Origin: Abyssibius alkaniclasticus
GTDB taxonomy: Bacteria > Pseudomonadota > Alphaproteobacteria > Rhodobacterales > Rhodobacteraceae
Length of the DNA stretch: 64,000 bases
Direction: 5' to 3'
Assembly (NCBI RefSeq): GCF_020447305.1
Contig: NZ_CP095732.1
Location: forward strand, 3,070,501-3,134,500
Notes under the pieces: model-generated
What the model was told of the DNA's origin: nothing
The model's database searches: none
What the model saw: the letters and a program-made list of their open reading frames with translations, nothing else
Translations under genes and position numbers: made by a program
In this document: piece by piece, positions 21,702-30,643 of the stretch
Position numbering within the stretch: the stretch's first letter is position 1
Layout of the letters: every line of letters begins with the position of its first letter

Positions 21702-22633
21702 TGCAGCATATTCTTTACGCAGGCAACAGGGCCGACTGGCCCGGCTATCGCGCCGCCCTGCCCCCGCTTTTGGCCGCACGCGGTATTGAGGCAAGGCTTG
21801 CCCCCGATATTCCGGCGGATCAGGTCAACTATATCATCTACGCCCCCGACGGGCCCGTGCAGGATTTTTCGGCCTTTCCCGGGCTGCGCGCGGTGTTCAG
21901 CCTCTGGGCGGGGGTTGAAAAGATCATTGGCAATGCCAGCCTGAACGTGCCGCTGACACGTATGGTGGATGCCGGGCTTGCGATGGGTATGCGCGACTAT
22001 GTGGCAGCACATGTATTGCGCCACCATATCGGCATGGACACACATATCCACGGCCAGGACGGGCAGTGGCGCAACACGGTATTTCCACCGCTCGCGCGTG
22101 ACCGCAGCATTGGCATTCTGGGGCTTGGGGCCCTCGGGGCCAATTGCGGCGCAGCACTGGCGCAATTCGGCTTTCGCGTAACAGGGTGGAGCCGGACTCA
22201 GAAAAATATAGCCGGCATCGCCTGTTATTCGGGTGATGACGGGCTGAAGACTGTGCTGGAAACGTCTGAAATTCTGGTGCTGCTATTGCCCTATACCGAC
22301 AATACCCACCATGTGCTGAACGCCGAAACACTGGCACAAATGCGGCGCGGAAGCATTATCATCAACCCCGGCCGTGGCGGTCTGGTGGATGAGGCAGCAC
22401 TTCTTGTCGCGCTTGAGCGTGGCGATATCGGCCATGCCACGCTTGATGTGTTCCAGACCGAACCGCTGCCAGCCGACCATCCGTTCTGGGCGCATCCGCG
22501 CGTTACCGTCACCCCGCATATTGCGGCAAGCTCACGCCCGGAAACCTGTGCCGAGGTTCTGGCCGAAAATATCGCCCGCAGCACACATGGTGAAGACCTG
22601 CTCTTTCAGGTCGACCGCAGCGCCGGATATTAG
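21701..22633 (+). CDS. 2-hydroxyacid dehydrogenase, glyoxylate/hydroxypyruvate reductase A type
   Basis: NAD(P)H enzyme reducing glyoxylate, hydroxypyruvate or related 2-oxoacids. The 310-residue product shows the Rossmann motif GILGLGALGANCG, the substrate-side NPGRGGLVDEAAL, and the catalytic Glu and His in DVFQTEPLPADHP and TPHIAA. Length and motifs match the GhrA group, which lacks the long N-terminus of PGDH. It is the last gene of the shape operon by overlap with rodA, but a role in cell-wall growth is not implied by its family. Confidence 0.88.
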   Translation: MQHILYAGNRADWPGYRAALPPLLAARGIEARLAPDIPADQVNYIIYAPDGPVQDFSAFPGLRAVFSLWAGVEKIIGNASLNVPLTRMVDAGLAMGMRDYVAAHVLRHHIGMDTHIHGQDGQWRNTVFPPLARDRSIGILGLGALGANCGAALAQFGFRVTGWSRTQKNIAGIACYSGDDGLKTVLETSEILVLLLPYTDNTHHVLNAETLAQMRRGSIIINPGRGGLVDEAALLVALERGDIGHATLDVFQTEPLPADHPFWAHPRVTVTPHIAASSRPETCAEVLAENIARSTHGEDLLFQVDRSAGY

Positions 22634-23601
22634 CTGCGGCGGCGTAAGTTCTGCGCCAGCAAGATCAGCCCCCCGATCAGCCCGACAAGCAGATAGTCGA
22701 TTGCCGGAATACGGACAACCTCGTTCACCATGCCCCAGCCGCGCCCGTTATAAACCACAATTACGGCGGCGAGTGCTGCAAGCCCAATGGCCCAGCGCAG
22801 ATATTTCCCAAGCCCGATGCCGTGCATTTGTGTCACCACGAAAATCGCCAGAAACCCGAAAAAGAACATTGGCCAAAACGCCTGCCCTGCGGTTATGGCC
22901 ACGACCGTGCCGTGAAACAGCACCAAAACCTCCAGCAGCACTGTCCAATAGCGATTTGTATGCACACGGGTAAAGATAAGCGCGCCCTGAATCATCAGCA
23001 GGAATGTATAGAAAAACCCGAATAAATGCCCCCAGGTGTAAACCATCGGGTGAAACCAGAATGTATAAGTGATCGCCCAGGCGAAATAATAGCCATGCGT
23101 GGCAATCAGCACAGGGCGCGCACGCGCAAGCCAGTTGCCGGATGTGCCAAAGAACAGCCCGCGGCGCGGGGCTTCGATGATCAGCACGATCACCAGCAGA
23201 AAAATTACCGAATACTGGCTGGAGGCAACCGATGTATCTTGCGCCAACCCGTCATACCACAGGGCGGTTTGCAGATAGTGCAGCAGCCCGAAAACACCCA
23301 TGCCGGCAAGGGCGATCCAGTTCACAGGGTGCATCTGGTTGCGGTCGCGCAGCCGTTCGCGGTTGGCCTTGGCCCACCAGATCAGCCCCCAGAAGAACAC
23401 CTGATTCAGCACATACAGCCCCCAGGCAGTCGCGCGCGAGGCAAGGTTCGGGTCGGGCCGCTTCCAGTAATACCAGGCCGCACCCTGATCGGGGGCAAGC
23501 TGCACCTGCTGCACGATCGGCTGAAGCAGCGGAATGGCCGCTGTCAGCACGGCGGCGGCGGTAATTGCCGCGATCCAGCCGATTTTCATGCTCTTTTGCA
23601 T
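22630..23601 (-). CDS. Multi-pass membrane protein of unknown function
   Basis: 323 residues with about nine hydrophobic segments, many aromatic residues (Trp, Tyr, Phe), and positively charged loops. No catalytic motif is evident; His residues lie in or near membrane segments (for example LLHYLQ, THGYYF, FHPMVYTWGH, LFHGTV), which could bind metal or haem, but that is only a guess. The last residues LAQNLRRRS give a cytoplasmic basic end. It starts at ATG 23601, with 23589 as an alternative, and converges with the hydroxyacid dehydrogenase with a 4-nt overlap. I do not recognise the family. Confidence 0.7.
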   Translation of the reverse strand: MQKSMKIGWIAAITAAAVLTAAIPLLQPIVQQVQLAPDQGAAWYYWKRPDPNLASRATAWGLYVLNQVFFWGLIWWAKANRERLRDRNQMHPVNWIALAGMGVFGLLHYLQTALWYDGLAQDTSVASSQYSVIFLLVIVLIIEAPRRGLFFGTSGNWLARARPVLIATHGYYFAWAITYTFWFHPMVYTWGHLFGFFYTFLLMIQGALIFTRVHTNRYWTVLLEVLVLFHGTVVAITAGQAFWPMFFFGFLAIFVVTQMHGIGLGKYLRWAIGLAALAAVIVVYNGRGWGMVNEVVRIPAIDYLLVGLIGGLILLAQNLRRRS

Positions 23602-23652
23602 CGCACCCCCATAAGCGTGATACGCCGCAAACCGGGCTTTGGTTCAAAAATT

Positions 23653-24441
23653 CTAACGCAGACGGGGCGGTTTATTCGCATCACTGCCCGGCGCTTGGGC
23701 TTTGGGGGGTTCGGGCAGCACCAGTGATGGCACGTCAAACCCCAGCCCGACACGGGTAAAAACCGGCAGGCGCGGGTCATCAACCGGCAGGAAAACAATG
23801 TCGAGCGCCCCCGCCTCGAGCGCCGCAAAGCGCAGCGCCGAGCCGATAGCTTCGGCCACGCCGGGTTGTGCCATTGTCGGCACATCGACCATTGCCAGAA
23901 CATGCTGCTGGCCGCCATCATCATAGCTGGCCTGCGCCAGCCACGCGGCCGATGCGACGCCCGCCATATTCGCCAGGCGGCTATCCAGCACCTGCAACAA
24001 CACATCGGGCAAGCCGACCGGCGGGCCAAGCGCGGTCATCCGCGCTTCGGCCTGCTGGTTCTGGCTTTGCGTCGCCTCGGCCAGCCATGCCATCACCTCA
24101 TGCGGAAAGGCGGCCTCTGAAGGTGAAACACCGGGGTTGAGGCTAAGGCCAAGCCCCGCCTCGGCCAGCAAGGCCGCCACACGCCGCCCGGCCATTGCCG
24201 CATAATCCATCGGTACTGCGGCAAACTCGGCCAAGCGTTCCTCGCTGTCAAAAGCCAGCGCATAAGACCCGTCGTTTGTTTCAATCACCATCGGTTCGGC
24301 GGTCGCCCCGTCGCTTTCCGCCCTCAGCACCAGAAACAACTCGCTATCGGCCAAAAGCCCGAAAAACGCCATGCGTGCTTCAAGCGCATCATCTTGTTCA
24401 ACCAATGCCTGATAGGCGCGGTCCAGCCCGGTTTCCTGCAT
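23653..24441 (-). CDS. SseB-like domain protein
   Basis: 262-residue soluble protein. The N-terminal 125 residues resemble the SseB N-terminal domain found in many proteobacterial proteins of unclear role (ELFLVLRAE, YALAFDSEERLAEFA, AGLGLSLNPG). The C-terminal part repeats an alternating hydrophobic pattern and ends in a proline-rich tail. AAGGAC stands in front of ATG. It lies upstream of, and in the same direction as, the unknown membrane protein gene (51 bp gap), so they may be co-transcribed, and is divergent from the kpsT operon. Function unknown. Confidence 0.75.
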   Translation of the reverse strand: MQETGLDRAYQALVEQDDALEARMAFFGLLADSELFLVLRAESDGATAEPMVIETNDGSYALAFDSEERLAEFAAVPMDYAAMAGRRVAALLAEAGLGLSLNPGVSPSEAAFPHEVMAWLAEATQSQNQQAEARMTALGPPVGLPDVLLQVLDSRLANMAGVASAAWLAQASYDDGGQQHVLAMVDVPTMAQPGVAEAIGSALRFAALEAGALDIVFLPVDDPRLPVFTRVGLGFDVPSLVLPEPPKAQAPGSDANKPPRLR

Positions 24442-24645
24442 AACGCTGTCCTTTTTGCTCGTCGGCCCCCTTCTCGCCCAAATTCGCGCCTATATCAATT
24501 CCGGCTGGCGCTGCGCGCCTGTTGCGCATGGCGGGGCGATAGGCATAGAACAGCACAGCGTAAGGGGGTTTCCGGTTTTCAAACTGTTAATCCTACCGCT
24601 GTATGGCTATGGTATAGCTGCATTTTTGACCGGGATTGCCGCGCG

Positions 24646-25299
24646 ATGATTGAATTCGAAAATGTCAGCAAGTCCTTCTGGACAGGCTCTCAGCGCAAGA
24701 TCATCCTTGATCAGGCCAGCTTCAAGGTTGAAATCGGTCGCTCGCTTGGCATTCTGGCCCCCAATGGCACCGGCAAAACCACGCTGATCAACATGATGGC
24801 CGGGCTAGAAAAACCCGATGAAGGCACGATCCGGCGCAGCTCGCGCATCTCTTTTCCGCTTGGGTTCATGGGGGGCACGGTCGCCACGCTCTCGGCCTCG
24901 GAAAACGCGCGCTATATCGCCCGGCTCTATTCGCTCGACCCCGACAATGTTGAAGCGTTTTGCCGTTATTTGGCCGGAATTGGCGAGTATTTTGACAGGC
25001 CGATGATGCAATATTCGGCCGGCATGAAAAGCCGTTTCAATTTTGCGCTGCTTTTGGCACTGGAGTTTGATATTTACCTGATCGATGAAGGGATGCCTTC
25101 AACCACCGATGTCGAGTTCAACCGCCGCGCCGGCAGCGCCCTGCAAGACAGGCTTGGCCGCTCGACAATGGTGATCGTCTCGCATTCGCCAAAATTGCTT
25201 GAAAGATTCTGCCAGCGCGCTTCGGTTTTGCGCGACGGGCGCCTGTATCATTTTGAAAGCCTAGAGGACGCAAAGCAGCTTTATGACTACGCCAGCTGA
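24646..25299 (+). CDS. kpsT: Capsular polysaccharide export ABC ATPase, KpsT type
   Basis: ATPase subunit of an ABC-2 exporter of capsular polysaccharide. The 217-residue product has a Walker A loop APNGTGKTTL with Ala in place of the first Gly, signature region YSAGMKSRFNFALLLALEFD in place of canonical LSGGQ, as in KpsT/CtrD proteins, and Walker B DIYLIDEGM. ATG 24646 starts MIEFENVSKSF; the open frame extends 84 codons further up but without protein-like sequence. The permease partner kpsM is not next to it. It overlaps kpsE by 17 nt. Confidence 0.9.
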   Translation: MIEFENVSKSFWTGSQRKIILDQASFKVEIGRSLGILAPNGTGKTTLINMMAGLEKPDEGTIRRSSRISFPLGFMGGTVATLSASENARYIARLYSLDPDNVEAFCRYLAGIGEYFDRPMMQYSAGMKSRFNFALLLALEFDIYLIDEGMPSTTDVEFNRRAGSALQDRLGRSTMVIVSHSPKLLERFCQRASVLRDGRLYHFESLEDAKQLYDYAS

Positions 25300-26767
25300 C
25301 AAACCCTCGGACAACGCAACGAAACCGGAGACCGCAGCCGCAGCCGATGCGCCCCAACAGCGCGGGCCGCATTACTTTCGCGTGGCCATGCGCAAGGCCA
25401 AGCGGCTTGGGCTTGAACCGGCCGACGGAAAAGAAGCCGCGAAAATGCTGGAAGATCGCGGCATTGACGTCATGAAAGAGCAGATTACCGTAATGCATGT
25501 GGCGCAAGAGGCTGAAAATGCCAATGGCCCGCAAAAGAACCTGCCGGCAACCAGCGCAGGCGACAAGCTGCCAGCCACCAGCACAGACGAAAAACAGGTC
25601 GGCCCCGCCCCGATGACCGAAGCCGAGCGGATGCGCGAAATTGCCAAGATCAAGCGCGGCATGATCCGCCGCCGCCGGATGCGGCTGGCGCTGCTCATGA
25701 TCCGCCTGTGCTTTTTTGTGGCGCTGCCAACCTTCCTGTCGGGTTATTATTATTACGTTGTTGCCACGCCCATGTATGTGGTCGAATCCCAGATGAGCGT
25801 GCAGCGCGCCGACCCCGCAACCGCTGCAAGCGCCGGGGCCTTGGGGCTGTCCCTGCCCAATACCGAGGATTCGACCGTTGTTCAGGGCTATCTCAACTCG
25901 CGCGAGGCAATGCAGAGACTGAACCGCGAATACGGCTTTCTGGCGCATTTTCAGCAGAGTTTCATCGATGACATTCAGCGCCTGCCCGCCAATGCCACGC
26001 TTGAAGATGGCTATGAAGCCTATCTGAAAGCCATCGAAATCGGCTATGATCCGACGATCGGCGTTATCAAGATGACGGTGCGCGCCTTTGACGCCGAGAC
26101 CGCGCTCACCTATGCGCGCACGCTCATCGCCTATGCCGAAGAGCGGGTCGACGAAATGTCGCAACGTGTGCGCGATGACCAGATGCGCGGCGCTCAGGCC
26201 AGCTATGAGGCGGCTGAACTTGCCCTGTTGGCGGCCCAGCAAAATGTGCTGGATTTGCAGGAACAACGCGGCATTCTTTCGCCCGATGCGGAAATCCAGG
26301 CCACAATGGCTGTGATCAACAACCTGTCGATGCAGGTTGAACAAAACCGCCTTGATCTGGCGGAGATCAACGCCAATGCCAGCCCGAATTCTTCACGCGC
26401 GACGGTGCTTTCCGATGAAATCGCCCGGCTCGAAGCGCGCATCGCCGAGCTGCGCCAGACCATGACCACCAGCGCCGATGGCGGCATGTCGCTGGCGCGC
26501 ATCAGTGGTGAATTGCGCATTGCCGAGACCGAACTTCAAACACGCGGTCTTATTCTGCAGGCCACGCTTGAAAATCTTGAATCGGCCCGCGTTCAGGCCG
26601 ACCGGCAGGTGCGCTATCTCAACCTTGCCGTGGCCCCCGTTGCGCCCGATGTCACCACCTATCCGCGCAAACTTGAAAATACGCTACTGGCGCTGATCGT
26701 GTTCCTCGGCCTCTACATCTTCCTGTCGCTCACCGTGTCAATCCTTCGTGAACAGGTAAACGCCTAA
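25283..26767 (+). CDS. kpsE: Capsule polysaccharide export inner-membrane protein, KpsE type
   Basis: Polysaccharide co-polymerase/adaptor that joins the ABC exporter to the periplasm. The 494-residue protein has two membrane segments, around 135-160 (with FVALPTFLSGYYYYVV) and near the C-terminus (ALIVFLGLYIFLSLTVSIL), with a large coiled-coil-rich periplasmic domain between them. The N-terminal 130 residues are Pro/Ala/Lys-rich and cytoplasmic, longer than in E. coli KpsE. It overlaps kpsT and its TAA shares one base with the next ATG, so the three genes form one operon. Confidence 0.88.
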   Translation: MTTPADKPSDNATKPETAAAADAPQQRGPHYFRVAMRKAKRLGLEPADGKEAAKMLEDRGIDVMKEQITVMHVAQEAENANGPQKNLPATSAGDKLPATSTDEKQVGPAPMTEAERMREIAKIKRGMIRRRRMRLALLMIRLCFFVALPTFLSGYYYYVVATPMYVVESQMSVQRADPATAASAGALGLSLPNTEDSTVVQGYLNSREAMQRLNREYGFLAHFQQSFIDDIQRLPANATLEDGYEAYLKAIEIGYDPTIGVIKMTVRAFDAETALTYARTLIAYAEERVDEMSQRVRDDQMRGAQASYEAAELALLAAQQNVLDLQEQRGILSPDAEIQATMAVINNLSMQVEQNRLDLAEINANASPNSSRATVLSDEIARLEARIAELRQTMTTSADGGMSLARISGELRIAETELQTRGLILQATLENLESARVQADRQVRYLNLAVAPVAPDVTTYPRKLENTLLALIVFLGLYIFLSLTVSILREQVNA

Positions 26768-28263
26768 TGCCCAAACCCGCCGAGATGATCGACCCGCTGA
26801 GCTTTGCATTCCTGCGCGATCCGCAAATCGCCGCCAAGGGGTTTCGCGAATATGATGCGCGCTGGCGCTATCCACAAGAGATCAACCTGCCCGGTCTGGC
26901 CGCGCTTGGCCTTGCCTTTGGCACACATCTGCACGAAACGGGCAAAGTGCCAAGCGTGGCCATTGCCAATGATTACCGCGCCTATGGGGCCGAGGTGAAA
27001 CATGCCTTCACGCTTGGCCTGTTGCAGGCAGGCTGCACAGTGCATGACATTGGCGTTGCGCTGACACCGATGGCCTATTTTGCGCAAATCCGGCTTGGCA
27101 CCTCGGCCGTGGCGATGATTACCGCGTCGCATAACCCAAATGGTTGGACCGGCGTCAAAATGGGGTTTGAGGCCCCGCTCACCCACGGCCCCGAAGACAT
27201 GGCGCGGCTGCGCGAGATTTGCCTTGGCGGCGAGGGTATTGCACGCAGCGGCGGCGTTTTGCACCGCGTTGATGGCGTGCAGGATGCTTATATAGACGAA
27301 ATCACCCAAGGCTTCAGGCTTGCGCGCAAGCTGCGCGTGGTCTGCGCCTGTGGCAACGGCACGCCGTCGGGTTTTGCCCCGGATATGCTGCGCCGGATCG
27401 GGGCCGAGGTGGTGGAACGCCACTGCACGCCCGACCACAGCTTCCCCCATTACAACCCCAACCCCGAATCGCTGACCATGCTGCATGACATGGCGGCCGC
27501 GCTCACCGAAAGCCGCGCCGATCTTGCGCTGGGCTTCGATGGCGATGGCGACCGTTGCGGCGTGGTCGATGATCGGGGTCAGGAAATTTACGCCGACAAG
27601 CTGGCGCTGATGCTGGCGCGCCACTACGCGCCCAACCACCGGGGCGCGACCTTTGTTGTCGATGTGAAAACCACCGGACTGTTTGCAAGTGACCCGCTGC
27701 TCGCTGAACACGGCATCACAACCGATTACTGGAAGACCGGCCACAGCCATATCAAGCGCCGGCTGCACGCGCTTGGCGGTCTGGCGGGGTTCGAAAAATC
27801 CGGCCATTTCTTCTTTGCCCCACCCCTGGGCCAGGGCTATGACTGCGGCCTGCGCGCCGCGCTTGAAGTGCTGAAAATGCTCGACGCGCAGCCCGAAATG
27901 CAGCTTTCCGATATCTACGCCACCCTGCCCCGCAGCTTCACCACGCCCACGCTTTCACCGTTTTGCTCTGACGAGACCAAGTATAAGGCGGTAGAGAGCT
28001 TCCTTGCCGCGCTGCAAGCGCACAAGGCGGCGGGCGGCACGCTGGGCGGGCTGAAGATCGAGTCCATCAACACCGTGAACGGTGCGCGCGCCATGCTTGC
28101 CGGCGGCGGTTTCGCCTTGGTGCGGGCCTCGTCCAACACACCAAATCTGGTGGTCGTGTGCGAAAGCACGCAGAGCGATGCCAACCTGCGCGCCATTCTT
28201 GCCGATCTCGATGCGATCCTGCGCCGCGACCCGCAAATCGGCCCCTATGATCAGACATTCTAG
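26767..28263 (+). CDS. Phosphomannomutase/phosphoglucomutase
   Basis: Interconverts hexose 6- and 1-phosphates, supplying sugar nucleotides for polysaccharide. The 498-residue protein shows all four family sites: the phosphoserine loop TASHNPNGWTGVKM, the metal loop GFDGDGDRCGVVD, the sugar-binding GFEKSGHFFF, and the phosphate-binding RASSNTPNLVV. The organisation matches the AlgC/ManB alpha-D-phosphohexomutases. As the third gene of the kpsT-kpsE operon it most likely feeds capsule precursor synthesis; whether it prefers mannose or glucose cannot be read here. Confidence 0.92.
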   Translation: MPKPAEMIDPLSFAFLRDPQIAAKGFREYDARWRYPQEINLPGLAALGLAFGTHLHETGKVPSVAIANDYRAYGAEVKHAFTLGLLQAGCTVHDIGVALTPMAYFAQIRLGTSAVAMITASHNPNGWTGVKMGFEAPLTHGPEDMARLREICLGGEGIARSGGVLHRVDGVQDAYIDEITQGFRLARKLRVVCACGNGTPSGFAPDMLRRIGAEVVERHCTPDHSFPHYNPNPESLTMLHDMAAALTESRADLALGFDGDGDRCGVVDDRGQEIYADKLALMLARHYAPNHRGATFVVDVKTTGLFASDPLLAEHGITTDYWKTGHSHIKRRLHALGGLAGFEKSGHFFFAPPLGQGYDCGLRAALEVLKMLDAQPEMQLSDIYATLPRSFTTPTLSPFCSDETKYKAVESFLAALQAHKAAGGTLGGLKIESINTVNGARAMLAGGGFALVRASSNTPNLVVVCESTQSDANLRAILADLDAILRRDPQIGPYDQTF

Positions 28264-28272
28264 CCGCAATTT

Positions 28273-28298
28273 TGGCTTGCAGCCCTGAACGCAAGCCA
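28273..28298 (+). terminator. Hairpin between phosphohexomutase and tRNA-Gln
   Basis: Perfect 8-bp arms TGGCTTGC and GCAAGCCA around a 10-nt loop, starting ten bases after the stop codon. No T-run follows, so intrinsic termination is uncertain; it may only stabilise the mRNA end. Confidence 0.45.
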
Positions 28299-28316
28299 GT
28301 ATCAAGCCGCCAGTGC

Positions 28317-28391
28317 TGGGGCGTGGCCAAGTGGTAAGGCATCGGTTTTTGGTATCGTGTACCGTAGGTTCGAATCCTACCGCCCCAGCCA
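28317..28391 (+). tRNA. tRNA-Gln (TTG anticodon)
   Basis: 75 nt including an encoded CCA. Acceptor arms TGGGGCG and CGCCCCA pair fully, the T arm GTAGG-TTCGAAT-CCTAC is canonical, and the anticodon loop TTTTGGT carries TTG, which reads CAA glutamine codons. The anticodon stem shows T-T at the 27:43 position and a G-T pair at 30:40, so it is weaker than usual for this tRNA. Stems were drawn by hand. Confidence 0.93.
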
Positions 28392-28600
28392 GTTTTCAAA
28401 CCATGAACAGAATAAGCACCCTACGCAGCCGAAATTGGCTTTTTGCCCCCGCCTGCCGCCCCAGTTTGTGGGCGGTGCCTGGATGGGGCTATGGCGGAAG
28501 TGAGCGCTGAGCCGCCTTTGCTGGGCCTTGAGCTTGGAAATTGTCCTGTTGAACCGCACGGATTTGCGGAGGCGCCAACCCGTAAGCAGGATGGAGCATC

Positions 28601-28807
28601 ATGAACAGGATAACAAACAAGTATTCCCCGTAAGTGCGTCAGCGGAGCGTTCGTGTGATTTTGGACAATCCGGGGCAGAATGAGAACCGCTGGTCTACGA
28701 CCCTGTCGATTTCCGTGAAGATCGGTCGTCCGCCGCTGACGCTGAACGACGGGGTGAAGAGGGTCGAGGCGACACTGGTCAGCGAGGCGATGTCACGACC
28801 GAGATGA
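28601..28807 (+). pseudogene. IS3-family transposase OrfA remnant
   Basis: The frame from ATG 28601 reads MNRITNKYSP, then a TAA stop at 28631-28633 where OrfA proteins of this type usually have Glu (GAA), then VRQRSVRVILDNPGQ and STTLSISVKIG, which is the N-terminal helix-turn-helix of IS3-type OrfA. After about residue 43 the likeness stops and the frame ends at 28807. No OrfB, DDE domain or matching inverted repeats are visible. It is a decayed fragment directly beyond tRNA-Gln. Confidence 0.65.
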
Positions 28808-28996
28808 CGGCGAAGATGACGGCGCGATGTGGATCAGGCGCGCCCTTGCCCCGTGGGCACCCTTGAGAGGGTTGCGCCAGCCTGCCCCGTGAGCCGGATC
28901 GCGAGCGATCACCTCGTCCCGGACCTTGGCGAAAGCCTCAGCCACAACGCCCAGCGCGCCCACTATGAGCCTATCAGCAAACCACCTTCAACACTG
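28808..28996. other. Gene-free stretch beyond the IS remnant
   Basis: No supported gene. GC-rich sequence here differs in texture from the AT-richer region that follows. A minus-strand open frame of about 55 codons reads protein-like (EAFAKVRDEVIARDP) but has no clear start, family or partner, and may be debris of another element. With the tRNA-to-IS spacer, the gap from 28392 to 28996 holds only the IS3 fragment. Confidence 0.4.
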
Positions 28997-30643
28997 TCAA
29001 AGCAAGTCCAGGCCGCCTTCCCAATGGATTGAGATACCGATTTGTGGATTGTCGTTGCTCAACAGTGTTCCAAGGCCATTTAGGCCTGCCGCGTTCGTCA
29101 GATAGAGGTCGAACGATAGGGGCAGGTTTTGAGGGGTGTATCGCAAGCCCACCGACCATACCGCGCTGTCGTTCTGAACAACCGTGTATTCACCGATCGC
29201 CGAGAGGGTCTGGCCCAGGTCATAGCTGATAAGCAAACCAATCCCGGCTTTGGCTTCGGACGCATAGAGGGCGCCGCGCGTATTGAGCGCCGCCTCTCCC
29301 CAGTCAAAGGCCATTGACGCTGTCGCCTCAACAAAAAGCACACCTAGCGACGGTTTCCCGAAATCACGGCCCGCTGAAATTCCAAACCCCAGATTGAACA
29401 GATCGCCATAGGCTTGATCCATCGCTTGCCAGCGTCCGCCGATCATGAAGCGTAGGTCTTCGTCGCTTTCCAGCCGAAAATCTGAACCTGCGGCCAGGGC
29501 ATAATCTTCGACGGCAATTTCAATCTGAAAGTCTGGCTCGGGTGTGTAATAAAGCGAGAGCATCGATTGCCCCGCCGAGCCAAAAGCAAGGCGCGCGCGC
29601 ACTCTGTCCGAGGCGAGCGTATGTGGTGCATTGATGGTGAAGCCATCCGCAAATCGCGATCCCTCATTCTCAGCCCGGCGTGCAGGGCGAAACGTCAATG
29701 CGGCATCACCAATACCACGGCCGCTGGGGATATAGCTTAGCATCACGCCAAACACAGCTTCGCTCTTTGCTGGAAAGAAGAGGAAATCGTCGCCGGTGGC
29801 TGTGGGGCTAAAAGCGTTGGTTATGTAGAAATTGACCACACTCTGCGGTGTAAGCGCAAATTGTGCGCCAACCGTGTAGAGGTAATCGAGGTTACTCTGG
29901 CCCCGCGCATCAATCCCGCTGTCGATCGCACGCGCGATGCGCTTGATTGTGCCATAGGCAAAGAGCCTGTCTGACAGCTGATAGGCCAGCCCGGCCGAGG
30001 TTAGGAAGCGTCCTCCAAACCCCGGCTCACCAACCAATGTTGTTGCAGCTTGCGTGTATCCGATCTCTCCCGTCAGCCAAAACCTGTCGCCAATCTGATA
30101 GGTAACAGGAAGGCTGAGCGTGGTTGCAACAAACCATTCCTTATCGTCGGGTGCTACAGAAGACTGCGTCGTCAGCCCCCCGCCGCGACTGTAATATGCG
30201 GCCTCCACGCCCAACATCAGGGCGGCCGAGATCCGATTGCTTTCATAAAGCTGATACTTCAGGTCCAGACCCCAGCCGACATAGGTCACAGTTTCATCAC
30301 TGCCATTTATCGGTGCGGCTGGCGCGTCATCAAAGATCGCAAGGCTTGCACCCAGTTGCCAGGGCCCATCGGCGCGATAGCGCAAACCACCGAAATAAAC
30401 CTGGCGTCCGGTCTGTCCGCCAGAGGAGGCCGGCGATGTCTGCGAAGAGCCAATAAAGCCCCGAAACGTAGTCTCTGGCTGCAATGCGCCATTCGTCATT
30501 CCGACAAAGCTTTCCGGAAGCGACGCAAACGGCCAGCCCTCATCTGCCAACGCGGCCCCTGTATGAAACAACGCCACTGGCACTGCCAGCATGATGGCGC
30601 TGAGTCGTCGATGGCTAAAAAAGTCTGTCAAATTAATGTCCAC
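28997..30643 (-). CDS. Large outer-membrane beta-barrel protein, function unknown
   Basis: 548-residue product with an N-terminal signal peptide (cut probably after AALADEG) and, for nearly all the rest, alternating hydrophobic/polar strands rich in Gly, Tyr and Phe, with short turns. This is the texture of a large outer-membrane barrel. It has no plug or TonB box that I can see. The start is GTG 30643 behind GGAA. It stands alone, divergent from the DUF3108-like gene, inside the polysaccharide region, so a role in exopolysaccharide passage or surface retention is possible but unproven. I do not recognise a named family. Confidence 0.65.
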   Translation of the reverse strand: MDINLTDFFSHRRLSAIMLAVPVALFHTGAALADEGWPFASLPESFVGMTNGALQPETTFRGFIGSSQTSPASSGGQTGRQVYFGGLRYRADGPWQLGASLAIFDDAPAAPINGSDETVTYVGWGLDLKYQLYESNRISAALMLGVEAAYYSRGGGLTTQSSVAPDDKEWFVATTLSLPVTYQIGDRFWLTGEIGYTQAATTLVGEPGFGGRFLTSAGLAYQLSDRLFAYGTIKRIARAIDSGIDARGQSNLDYLYTVGAQFALTPQSVVNFYITNAFSPTATGDDFLFFPAKSEAVFGVMLSYIPSGRGIGDAALTFRPARRAENEGSRFADGFTINAPHTLASDRVRARLAFGSAGQSMLSLYYTPEPDFQIEIAVEDYALAAGSDFRLESDEDLRFMIGGRWQAMDQAYGDLFNLGFGISAGRDFGKPSLGVLFVEATASMAFDWGEAALNTRGALYASEAKAGIGLLISYDLGQTLSAIGEYTVVQNDSAVWSVGLRYTPQNLPLSFDLYLTNAAGLNGLGTLLSNDNPQIGISIHWEGGLDLL

